Positions 55,398 through 63,378 of a stretch of 64,000 nucleotides of DNA are shown one piece after another. The translations under genes and the position numbers were made by a program. Source of the DNA: Agitococcus sp. (GTDB taxonomy: Bacteria; Pseudomonadota; Gammaproteobacteria; Pseudomonadales; Moraxellaceae); the NCBI GenBank assembly GCA_030646715.1, contig JAUSLJ010000033.1, positions 310,001-374,000 on the forward strand. The letters run 5' to 3'. How positions within the stretch are numbered: the stretch's first letter is position 1; every line of letters starts with the position of its first letter. The notes beneath the pieces were generated by a model that saw only the letters and a program-made list of their open reading frames with translations, did no database searches and had not been told where the DNA came from.

Positions 55398-56141
55398 TTA
55401 GGGATCAACGCTCACGGGGCCAACGACTTGACCTGTTTTTGCGTCAACGAGCATCACAGCAAACCCGCGAGTACTACCCAAACGCATATAGCGAACGTCA
55501 TTAGGGTTACGACCATAGGCTTTGGAGGCATCGACCATGACGGCAATGGCTTGCTCTGAAGCGTACTTATTCGCTTTGAGTGGTAGTGAGTTTTTCAAAA
55601 TGTCAGGGATGATGTGTTGGTACTCGACATAATATTTAGGCATTGTTTGTAAGTCGCCAGCACCACTCAACGCGGAATTCAATATGTGCATTTTTTCATT
55701 AACGTCTGTGGGCATTTTAGCGCCAACGAGTTTTGGCTTGGTGAAGCCGAGTGTTTTATATTCGGCGATGCGAGCTTGCGCTAATTGCTCGGATGAAATT
55801 TCGGTAGCAAATACTAAATCAAACATATTAGACGAGGCGACTACAAAGACAGGTCGTGATTCAAACATCGTGAAAAGGCCAAACGATAAAAAAGCAGCTT
55901 GTACCAAAGCAATGACAGTGAGATCCATACGGAGGCTAGCCTTGCCTGCTTTATAAATAATTAAAGTCAGCAAAGGGCCAACAATCAGATCTATGCCTCC
56001 AATAAGCATCAGTAACCTGTCGGCTTTGGCCATCGTAATCAATGCGGGTGGATACCAAAAATAAATGATATAGGCCGCGACTGCTCCAATCACAGCGAGA
56101 CTGATTAACAAATGAATAAATGAGGCTTTCCAACGAGTCAT
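55398..56141 (-). CDS. TfpX/TfpZ-family type IV pilin accessory protein
   Basis: A 247-aa inner-membrane protein of the TfpX/TfpZ family, which in Pseudomonas aids expression or assembly of certain type IV pilin variants. The signature is TRWKASFIHLLISLAVIGAVAAYIIYFWYP, then LLMLIGGIDLIVGPLLTLIIYK, RMDLTVIALVQAAFLSFGLFTMFESRPVFVVA. Three to four transmembrane segments lie in the first 95 residues; the rest is likely periplasmic. I chose the ATG at 56141 over an in-frame GTG at 56153. The usual neighbouring pilin gene (pilA) is not here, so this copy is an orphan in the window. Confidence 0.88.
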   Translation of the reverse strand: MTRWKASFIHLLISLAVIGAVAAYIIYFWYPPALITMAKADRLLMLIGGIDLIVGPLLTLIIYKAGKASLRMDLTVIALVQAAFLSFGLFTMFESRPVFVVASSNMFDLVFATEISSEQLAQARIAEYKTLGFTKPKLVGAKMPTDVNEKMHILNSALSGAGDLQTMPKYYVEYQHIIPDILKNSLPLKANKYASEQAIAVMVDASKAYGRNPNDVRYMRLGSTRGFAVMLVDAKTGQVVGPVSVDP

Positions 56142-56266
56142 GATGCTTAACACTCTCAGTAATATAGGTTCTTTGAGAAGCGTTAATATAGTGAAGATAT
56201 AGGCGAATGCAAGAGCTGGTTTTGAGCATTTAGTGATGTCAAAATGGAAGAGAGATTGGGACTAAA

Positions 56267-56386
56267 ATGGCAATAGAACTAGAACGAAAACTCCTTGTTG
56301 TCAGTGATGGTTGGCGGACATCTGACGGCGTGTTATGTCGCCAAGGCTATTTACTGGAATCGCTTGGTTTTTTGCGGAGTGCTTAG
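56267..56386 (+). pseudogene. Truncated CYTH-domain gene remnant
   Basis: A frame of 39 codons starts MAIELERKLLVVSDGWR and continues to CRQGYLLESL before a TAG at 56384. It closely matches the N-terminus of CYTH (triphosphate tunnel metalloenzyme) proteins, including the ExExK metal/phosphate signature and the RQGYL motif. CYTH proteins are normally 150 residues or more, so this is a 5' fragment. The downstream part was lost or replaced by the pbpC region. The product could still be made as a short peptide, but a pseudogene is more likely. Confidence 0.7.
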
Positions 56387-56390
56387 TAAG

Positions 56391-58553
56391 GTGATTTTTC
56401 AAGATACAGGGAAAGGATTGCTGTTGGCGTGTCTGTGTTTTTTGTTCAGTTCAATGGCTCACGCTGCGAATCTTCCTAGCTTTCCCGTAGTCCAACAAAG
56501 TTGGCAATCTTCTTACGCCCGTTTATTAGACCGTCACGGTCAACTTTTAACGCGCCAACGCATCAACAAAGAACAACATCGACTGGATTGGACTCCGCTC
56601 TACGAAGTGTCACCCGCGCTAATTGACGCACTGATTTTTACCGAAGACCGCGATTTTTATCGTCATCATGGTGTCGATTGGGGCGCGTTTAGCCGTTCGG
56701 TTGCCAATTATATGACAGGGCAAAAAACACGCGGTGCAAGTACCCTGACTATGCAACTTGTCGCCTTATTAGATAAAGACCTCCGTTGGCAAACAGGTGG
56801 CCGAACCGTAGGGCGCAAGTGGCAGCAATTACAAGCCGCCCGTCATTTAGAGCAACAATGGACAAAAAGCCAAATCTTAGAGGCTTTTTTTAATCTCACG
56901 ATGTGGCGGGGCGATTTACAAGGCGTCAGTGCGGCCAGTTTGGCGATGTTTGGTAAATTGCCGAGCGGTTTAAATCGTGCAGAAAGTATTGCCTTAGTCA
57001 GCCTATTGGCCGCACCTAACGCCAATACTGAGCGTATCGCTGCCAGAGCCTGTGTGCTAATTAATGCAGGTTACGACGCGGATTGTGACGCTGTAACGGC
57101 TATTGCCGATAGTAGCCTCAATCGTCGTAAAGTGCCGATGGCTGAAAGCCCCGACCTTCTCAGTTTAGCCTCACGATTACTGAACGAAGCTAATCAAACC
57201 GTGACAACAACCCTCGATGCCAAACTACAACGCTATGCTTATGAGTCCTTACGCACGCAATTAACCGCATTAGAGAGTCAAAAAGCTAATGCGGGCTCAG
57301 TCTTAGTATTAAATAATGAAACAGGCGAAGTGCTGGCTTATGTTGCCAATAGCGGTTTAGTTGAGGACAGCGTGTGGGTTGATGGTGTGCAAGCACCGCG
57401 TCAGGCGGGTTCAACGTTAAAGCCCTTTTTATATGGCTTGGCAATAGAAAAAAATCGCTTAACCGCCGCCTCCGTGATTGATGATGCGCCAATCAATATT
57501 AGCACCCCTTTAGGTTTATATGTGCCTCAAAACTATGAACATGATTTTAAGGGGGCTGTCACCGTGCGTACGGCATTGGCAAGTTCTCTCAATGTGCCTG
57601 CGGTCTTGACGCTCGGTAAAGTCGGTGTCGAACCTTTTTGGCAATTACTGAATGAAGTAGGTTTTAATCTCCAAGAACAACCTGATTACTACGGCAATGC
57701 TTTGGCTTTAGGCGGGGCAGATATTACCGTTTGGCAATTAGCCAATGCCTATCGCAGTTTAGCCAATGGTGGTGTCTGGCGTGATGTTAGCCTAGTCGCA
57801 AAAGATGCCAACTCACCATCTTCCCCTGAAAAGCGTATTTTATCGTCTCAAGCCAGTTTTATTATTAACTCTATTATCAGTGATCGAAATGCCCGTAGTT
57901 TAACTTTTGGGTATGAAAATCCATTAGCTACCCCTTTTTGGACAGCAGTAAAAACAGGCACCAGTAAAGATATGCGTGATAACTGGTGTGTGGGCTTCTC
58001 GCAGCATTTTACTGTGGCGGTGTGGGTGGGTAATATGCAAGGTTTACCAATGCGTGATGTTTCAGGTATTAGTGGTGCGGCACCTGTTTGGAATAGTGTA
58101 ATGAGCTATTTGGAAGGGGATAATAGGGGTGATGCGGCACCGATGGCTCCCGAAGGCGTAAAGCGACAACGTGTGACTTTTGAAGGGTTTAAACAACCGA
58201 GTTACGATGAGTGGTTATTGGAAGGTACGGAACAAAGTCTGGTCAGTTATCAGGCAGATACCACGCCGATGATTGTTTACCCCGTTGATGGAACGATTAT
58301 TGCTTTAGATCCTGATATCCCCGCCGCTGTGCAAAAAGTCTATTTTCGCGCCCATCATGGCGGTGAAACGCTGCATTTTTGGTTAAATGAGCGTGATTTG
58401 GGGGTTGTAGCGGATAATTATGCTTGGCAACCGCGCCGAGGCCGTTATCATCTGCGCCTGAAAACCTTATCTGGTCAGACACGCCATGAAGTGTTTTTTG
58501 AAGTTCGTGGTAAGTTAAGCCCTTCGAGTGTATCTCTGCGTCGTCGGAGATAA
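56391..58553 (+). CDS. pbpC: Penicillin-binding protein 1C
   Basis: A bifunctional peptidoglycan synthase of about 720 aa. The GT51 glycosyltransferase shows FTEDRDFYRHHGVDW and GASTLTMQL. The transpeptidase has GSTLKPF (active Ser), SSLN and KTGTS. The C-terminal BiPBP_C domain follows (HHGGETLHFWLNERDLG). I chose the GTG at 56391, which gives the signal MIFQDTGKGLLLACLCFLFSSMAHA; longer in-frame starts at 56295, 56307 or 56379 would read through the CYTH remnant in another frame. The ribosome site is poor, so the start is uncertain. It works with the macroglobulin encoded upstream; in E. coli the two are adjacent. Confidence 0.92.
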   Translation: MIFQDTGKGLLLACLCFLFSSMAHAANLPSFPVVQQSWQSSYARLLDRHGQLLTRQRINKEQHRLDWTPLYEVSPALIDALIFTEDRDFYRHHGVDWGAFSRSVANYMTGQKTRGASTLTMQLVALLDKDLRWQTGGRTVGRKWQQLQAARHLEQQWTKSQILEAFFNLTMWRGDLQGVSAASLAMFGKLPSGLNRAESIALVSLLAAPNANTERIAARACVLINAGYDADCDAVTAIADSSLNRRKVPMAESPDLLSLASRLLNEANQTVTTTLDAKLQRYAYESLRTQLTALESQKANAGSVLVLNNETGEVLAYVANSGLVEDSVWVDGVQAPRQAGSTLKPFLYGLAIEKNRLTAASVIDDAPINISTPLGLYVPQNYEHDFKGAVTVRTALASSLNVPAVLTLGKVGVEPFWQLLNEVGFNLQEQPDYYGNALALGGADITVWQLANAYRSLANGGVWRDVSLVAKDANSPSSPEKRILSSQASFIINSIISDRNARSLTFGYENPLATPFWTAVKTGTSKDMRDNWCVGFSQHFTVAVWVGNMQGLPMRDVSGISGAAPVWNSVMSYLEGDNRGDAAPMAPEGVKRQRVTFEGFKQPSYDEWLLEGTEQSLVSYQADTTPMIVYPVDGTIIALDPDIPAAVQKVYFRAHHGGETLHFWLNERDLGVVADNYAWQPRRGRYHLRLKTLSGQTRHEVFFEVRGKLSPSSVSLRRRR

Positions 58554-58558
58554 AATCG

Positions 58559-58655
58559 GGACTTACGCATCGCACCGCGATTGGCGCGTATTGTGAACAT
58601 AAAGCCGCCTGAAGCGGCTGCAATGTGAACAAATATGAGATTACTGCGTAAGTCC
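58559..58655. mobile_element. Putative 97-bp MITE-like element
   Basis: Perfect 11-bp terminal inverted repeats GGACTTACGCA (58559-58569) and TGCGTAAGTCC (58645-58655) flank an 80-bp non-coding core. The core holds a hairpin (AGCCGC-CTGA-AGCGGCT-like, about 58602-58619). It is probably a non-autonomous insertion-sequence derivative in the pbpC-pgeF gap. I see no clear target-site duplication and no transposase in the window. Confidence 0.55.
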
Positions 58656-58728
58656 TAAAGAGAACTTCACATTAGATAAGTTCTAATAGCCTAAACTCGT
58701 TCTGAGACGATATCTTGAGGAATGCCCC

Positions 58729-59490
58729 ATGAGTTTAATCGACTCCTTTATTATTCCTGAATGGCCTGCGCCAGCCAATGTCCGAGCCGTGGTCACTACG
58801 CGCGTCGGCGGTGTCAGTGTTGCTCCGTTTGACAGTTTTAATTTGGCTTTTCATGTCAACGATAACGCGGTTGCGGTGGTGGAAAATCGCCGGAAGTTAT
58901 TAACCGCCCTCAATGAAATTGCGCCCTGTGGTCCTCCGCAATGGTTGCAGCAAGTTCACGGCACAGAAGTTGTTGATGCCTTTAGTGAACCTAAAATTCG
59001 CGCGCAAAATGTTCCCGAAGCGGATGCCGTTACCACGACGCATCGCGGTTTACCCTGTGTGGTGATGACTGCCGATTGTTTGCCTGTATTTTTTAGTGAC
59101 CGAAATGGCAATCGGGTCGCTGTTGCTCATGCAGGTTGGCGGGGTTTGTGTAATGGCATTTTAGAAAATACTCTGGCACGATTCACAAATCCTGCGGAAG
59201 TCATGTGTTGGTTAGGGCCAGCGATTGGTGCAAAGGCCTTTGAAGTGGGGGCAGACGTACGTGATGCCTTTATGAAAGTCGATAAATCTGCCGCCAGTGC
59301 CTTTGTTGCTAAAGCAAATGGCAAATATGATGCCGATATTTATGAATTGGCGCGGCAACGTCTTGTCAAAGCAGGAATAGGCATGATTAGTGGCGGAGAA
59401 ATGTGTACGTTTAGCGATAGCGAGCGTTTTTACTCTTATCGCCGTGAACAAACCACAGGACGTATGGCTTCAATTATTTGGTTGGCGTAA
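58729..59490 (+). CDS. pgeF: Peptidoglycan editing factor PgeF (YfiH, laccase domain)
   Basis: A 253-aa cytoplasmic protein of the YfiH/DUF152 family, which removes wrongly incorporated amino acids (Ser) from peptidoglycan precursors. The zinc site is seen in WLQQVHGTEV, TADCLPVFF and AVAHAGWRGLCNG (His, Cys, His). The end YSYRREQTTGRMASIIWL is typical. In E. coli the order is rluD-pgeF-clpB; here rluD is 12 kb upstream and two genes separate it from clpB. A TTGAGGAATG site lies before the ATG. Confidence 0.95.
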   Translation: MSLIDSFIIPEWPAPANVRAVVTTRVGGVSVAPFDSFNLAFHVNDNAVAVVENRRKLLTALNEIAPCGPPQWLQQVHGTEVVDAFSEPKIRAQNVPEADAVTTTHRGLPCVVMTADCLPVFFSDRNGNRVAVAHAGWRGLCNGILENTLARFTNPAEVMCWLGPAIGAKAFEVGADVRDAFMKVDKSAASAFVAKANGKYDADIYELARQRLVKAGIGMISGGEMCTFSDSERFYSYRREQTTGRMASIIWLA

Positions 59491-59508
59491 ATTAGGTTAG
59501 TAGCTCTT

Positions 59509-60054
59509 ATGGCAAAAAATATCGCAATTGTTTATCACAGTGGTTTTGGCCATACGGCAAAACTAGCCGAATATATTGCTCTTGGCGTTAGCCAAGTTGC
59601 GGAAGTTGACGGCTATTTATTGTCGGTAGATAACATAGATTGGGATATTTTAGCGTCAGCGGATGTGATAGTCATGGGCTGTCCTACCTATATGGGCAGT
59701 GCCTCAGCACCGTTTAAAACGTTTATGGATGCCAGCTCAAAAGCATGGTCGGAGCAACTTTGGCAGGGTAAATTGGCTGCGGGCTTTACCAATTCAGGTG
59801 GTTTGAGTGGTGATAAATTAGCGGTATTGCAACAAATACAATTATTTGCCATGCAGCACGGTATGTTGTGGGTGGGTATGCCGTTACAACCGACGGGCAC
59901 AACCCCAGACGACTTAAATCGTATGGGCAGTTATATGGGCTTGATGGCGCAGTCGGATAGTGCGCCCGTCGATGTCACTCCGCCGATTGGAGATTTAAGA
60001 ACGGCAGAATGGTTTGGCGAATATATCGCGAGAACGGCATTGCGTTGGTTGTAA
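59509..60054 (+). CDS. Flavodoxin-fold NAD(P)H:quinone-type oxidoreductase
   Basis: A 181-aa FMN-binding protein of the WrbA/NADPH-dependent FMN reductase kind. It shows IVYHSGFGHTAKLAEYIA (phosphate loop), MGCPTYMGSASAPFKTFMD (isoalloxazine contact), and AGFTNSGGLSGDK. It is soluble and likely reduces quinones or flavin in the cytoplasm. It lies 18 bp after pgeF and 15 bp before the rhodanese gene, so these are likely one operon. Confidence 0.88.
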   Translation: MAKNIAIVYHSGFGHTAKLAEYIALGVSQVAEVDGYLLSVDNIDWDILASADVIVMGCPTYMGSASAPFKTFMDASSKAWSEQLWQGKLAAGFTNSGGLSGDKLAVLQQIQLFAMQHGMLWVGMPLQPTGTTPDDLNRMGSYMGLMAQSDSAPVDVTPPIGDLRTAEWFGEYIARTALRWL

Positions 60055-60069
60055 CTCAAGGATTTAAGC

Positions 60070-60390
60070 ATGATTAAAGAAATTCCCGTTACCGAATTAT
60101 CCATAAATCAAAATGCCATTATTTGGGATGTCCGCGATGTCAAAGCCTACGCCGAAGGTCATATACGAGGAGCCAAAAATCAGCCCTTAGAAACTATTAA
60201 TGCCGAATTGTTAGCGACACTATCCATTACTCAACCCATTTATGTATTGTGTGGTGGCGGTACTAAAGCAGGTAAAGCGGCTGCACTGATTGAGAGCCTT
60301 GATAGTCAACGTGAAATTGTCATTTTAACGGGTGGTACACGAGCGGCGAAGGCGGCAGGGATGGTGATTGAAGATAATTTAACACCCTAA
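60070..60390 (+). CDS. Rhodanese-like sulfurtransferase domain protein
   Basis: A 106-aa single rhodanese domain. It shows IIWDVRDVKAYAEGHIRGAKNQP and the active-site loop VLCGGGTKAGKAA with the catalytic Cys. Rhodaneses move sulfane sulfur between thiols. AAGGA lies 7 bases before the ATG. It is the last gene of the pgeF-flavodoxin-rhodanese group; clpB follows with its own heat-shock promoter. Confidence 0.9.
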   Translation: MIKEIPVTELSINQNAIIWDVRDVKAYAEGHIRGAKNQPLETINAELLATLSITQPIYVLCGGGTKAGKAAALIESLDSQREIVILTGGTRAAKAAGMVIEDNLTP

Positions 60391-60465
60391 AACATCCCCC
60401 TAAATGGGCAACATTTACCCATTTTCAAGTCCTAAAATCCTCGATACAAAAACAAAAATTTGCTT

Positions 60466-60493
60466 CTTGAAATCTCTCATCTATACCTCATTA
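60466..60493 (+). promoter_or_regulatory. Sigma-32 heat-shock promoter of clpB
   Basis: CTTGAAA (60466-60472), 13-bp spacer, CCTCATTA (60486-60493), very close to the RpoH consensus CTTGAAA-N(11-16)-CCCCATnT. It sits 44 bp ahead of the clpB ATG, the expected place. Confidence 0.85.
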
Positions 60494-60536
60494 CAAGGCT
60501 ATATCCCTGTATTTTATGTGTGAATGAGGATCTATC

Positions 60537-63122
60537 ATGCGTTTTGACCGTTTTACCGCAAAACTACAACAGGCACTGAGTGACGCGCAATCTATCGCCG
60601 TTGGCCGTGACCATTCCAGTATCGAAACTGTCCACTTGTTATTAGCCTTGCTACAACAAAAAGATGGTTCAGTACCGCCGTTGCTCAAACAAGCAGGGGC
60701 GAATCTTGCCAACTTAGATAAAAAACTAAATGAACAACTGGAGCGTGTGGCGACACTAAAAAATCCCACAGGTGAAGTGCAAGTTGGCCAAGATTTACAG
60801 CGCGTCTTTAATCTCACCGACAAGTTGGCGCAACAACGCCAAGACCAATTTATTGCCAGTGAGTTGGTACTGCTTGCAATTATGGATGCAGGTGGCGATA
60901 CCGCCAAAAGCCTACAGCAAGCAGGGGTTGATAAAGCCCGTCTGCAACATGCCATTCAACAATTACGCGGAGACGAACCCGTGACTGACAGCAATGCCGA
61001 AGAAAATCGCCAAGCCTTAAGCAAATACACCATCGATTTAACCGAACGTGCCGCCAAAGGCAAATTAGACCCTGTGATTGGTCGTGATGATGAAATTCGT
61101 CGCACCATTCAAGTATTGGCGCGTCGTACCAAAAATAATCCTGTGTTAATTGGTGAGCCGGGCGTGGGTAAAACTGCGATTGTCGAAGGTTTAGCACAAC
61201 GTATTATCAATGGTGAAGTGCCTGAGGGCTTAAAGAATAAACGCGTTTTATCGTTAGATATGGGCTCGCTGATTGCGGGTGCAAAATTTCGTGGTGAGTT
61301 TGAAGAGCGTTTAAAAGCCGTATTAAGCGATTTATCGAAACAAGAAGGCAATGTTATTTTGTTTATTGATGAGTTGCATACGATGGTGGGTGCAGGCAAA
61401 GGCGAAGGTGCAATGGACGCAGGCAATATGCTCAAGCCTGCTTTGGCGCGTGGCGAGTTGCATTGTGTGGGCGCAACGACCCTAGACGAATATCGTCAAT
61501 ATGTCGAAAAAGATGCCGCTTTAGAACGTCGTTTCCAAAAAGTGATGGTGGACGAGCCGAGCGTCGTCGATACCATCGCTATTTTGCGCGGCCTAAAAGA
61601 GCGTTATGAGTTGCATCATGGTGTTGATATTACCGACCCTGCGATTATTGCTGCCGCTAAAATGTCGCATCGTTATATTACCGACCGTAAACTGCCAGAC
61701 AAAGCCATTGATTTAATTGATGAAGCCGCTTCGCGTATTCGTATGGAAATGGACTCCAAACCCGAAGTCATGGACAAGCTTGACCGTCGTTTAATCCAGT
61801 TAAAAATGGAACGCGAAGCCCTCAAGCAAGAAGATGACAAAGCCTCGAAAGCGCAAATGGAGCTCGTCGAAGGTCAAATTAGCAAATTAGAGCGCGAATA
61901 TGCCGACTTAAACGAAATTTGGCAGGCGGAAAAAGCCAGCGTCAAAGGTTCGCAAAACATCAAAGAAGAATTGGAAAAAGCCAAATTTGCCTTTGAAAAA
62001 GCGCAACGTACAGGCGATACAGGCGAAATGTCTCGTTTGAAATACGGACTAATTCCTGATTTAGAAAAACAACTCAATCAGGCTGATGATGCCGATCATG
62101 CCCCACATCAACTGTTGCGTAATAAAGTGACGGAAGTGGAAATTGCCGAAGTGGTTTCTAAAGCGACAGGCATTCCTGTTTCTAAAATGATGGAAGGCGA
62201 CCGCGAAAAACTGTTACGCATGGAAGAAGCCTTACACCAACGAGTTGTCGGTCAACATGAAGCGGTAGAGGCGGTGTCGAATGCTGTGCGTCGTGCGCGT
62301 TCGGGCTTGTCTGATCCGAATCGTCCGAGTGGTTCGTTCTTGTTTTTAGGGCCAACAGGTGTCGGTAAAACAGAACTGTGCAAAGCCTTAGCGAACTTCT
62401 TGTTTGATAGTGAAGATGCCATCATTCGCATTGATATGTCTGAGTTTATGGAAAAACACAGTGTCTCGCGTCTGATTGGTGCGCCACCCGGTTATGTCGG
62501 TTATGAAGAAGGCGGCTATTTAACGGAAGCCGTGCGTCGCAAACCGTACTCCGTCATTTTATTGGATGAAGTCGAAAAAGCGCACCCTGATGTCTTCAAC
62601 GTGTTGTTGCAGGTATTAGAAGATGGTCGTTTAACGGACGGTCAAGGTCGGACAGTGGACTTCAAAAACACGGTGATTATTATGACCTCGAACTTAGGTT
62701 CAGAAGTCATTCGTCACCTCAGTGAAGACAAGCAATACGACCATATTAAACTGGCGGTATTGGAAGTGGTGGGTAAACATTTCCGCCCTGAGTTTATTAA
62801 CCGTATCGACGAAATGGTGGTCTTTCATCCGTTGGCAGAAGAGCAAATTCGTGGCATTGCTGAAATTCAATTAGAACGCTTACGCGGTCGTTTAGCGGAA
62901 CGTGATTTGAAATTGGAGATGAGTGAAGCCGCGATGGAGCAATTGGTGGTGGCAGGTTATGACCCTGTTTATGGCGCACGTCCGTTAAAACGTGCGATTC
63001 AAACTGGGTTAGAAAATCCGTTGGCGCATAAAATATTGTCGGCGGAGTTTATCGCGGGCGATACCATTTTGGCTGATGTTGATCATGGAAATTTAGTGTT
63101 TCAGAAGCAGCGTTTGCATTAA
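60537..63122 (+). CDS. clpB: ATP-dependent disaggregase ClpB
   Basis: A hexameric AAA+ chaperone of 861 aa that extracts proteins from aggregates with DnaK. The N-domain repeats occupy about 1-150 ([23 protein letters not shown]). AAA-1 has Walker [10 protein letters not shown] (about 205) and Walker B ILFIDELH. The coiled-coil M domain is at about 400-525 ([25 protein letters not shown]). AAA-2 has GPTGVGKTE and [16 protein letters not shown]. ClpP-binding loop residues are absent, as in ClpB. AATGAGGA is about 7 bases before the ATG. Expression is probably by sigma-32 from the promoter at 60466-60493. Confidence 0.98.
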   Translation: MRFDRFTAKLQQALSDAQSIAVGRDHSSIETVHLLLALLQQKDGSVPPLLKQAGANLANLDKKLNEQLERVATLKNPTGEVQVGQDLQRVFNLTDKLAQQRQDQFIASELVLLAIMDAGGDTAKSLQQAGVDKARLQHAIQQLRGDEPVTDSNAEENRQALSKYTIDLTERAAKGKLDPVIGRDDEIRRTIQVLARRTKNNPVLIGEPGVGKTAIVEGLAQRIINGEVPEGLKNKRVLSLDMGSLIAGAKFRGEFEERLKAVLSDLSKQEGNVILFIDELHTMVGAGKGEGAMDAGNMLKPALARGELHCVGATTLDEYRQYVEKDAALERRFQKVMVDEPSVVDTIAILRGLKERYELHHGVDITDPAIIAAAKMSHRYITDRKLPDKAIDLIDEAASRIRMEMDSKPEVMDKLDRRLIQLKMEREALKQEDDKASKAQMELVEGQISKLEREYADLNEIWQAEKASVKGSQNIKEELEKAKFAFEKAQRTGDTGEMSRLKYGLIPDLEKQLNQADDADHAPHQLLRNKVTEVEIAEVVSKATGIPVSKMMEGDREKLLRMEEALHQRVVGQHEAVEAVSNAVRRARSGLSDPNRPSGSFLFLGPTGVGKTELCKALANFLFDSEDAIIRIDMSEFMEKHSVSRLIGAPPGYVGYEEGGYLTEAVRRKPYSVILLDEVEKAHPDVFNVLLQVLEDGRLTDGQGRTVDFKNTVIIMTSNLGSEVIRHLSEDKQYDHIKLAVLEVVGKHFRPEFINRIDEMVVFHPLAEEQIRGIAEIQLERLRGRLAERDLKLEMSEAAMEQLVVAGYDPVYGARPLKRAIQTGLENPLAHKILSAEFIAGDTILADVDHGNLVFQKQRLH

Positions 63123-63145
63123 TCTTTTTTTTATCACCAAACACT

Positions 63146-63194
63146 AAGGCACTTCATCTTTCCTGAAAAGGAGCGGATGAAGTGCCTTTTTTTG
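63146..63194 (+). terminator. Intrinsic terminator of clpB
   Basis: A 12-13-bp stem AAGGCACTTCATC (63146-63158) / GATGAAGTGCCTT (63176-63188) is followed by a T-run, just after the clpB stop. Confidence 0.92.
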
Positions 63195-63378
63195 ATTTTG
63201 CAACCTGATTTTCTCGTTTTTTTGCTTTTTAAATCACAAAAATAAATAAAGATAAATACTACAAAAAGGCTAATATTAAAAATATTCAATATAAAGTTGA
63301 ATTTCCCCCCTTAAAAGAGGTAATTTAGAGTCCTAGCTTAACGTTTATGTCGTTATCCAAGGAAAAGGAAGTTATCTA

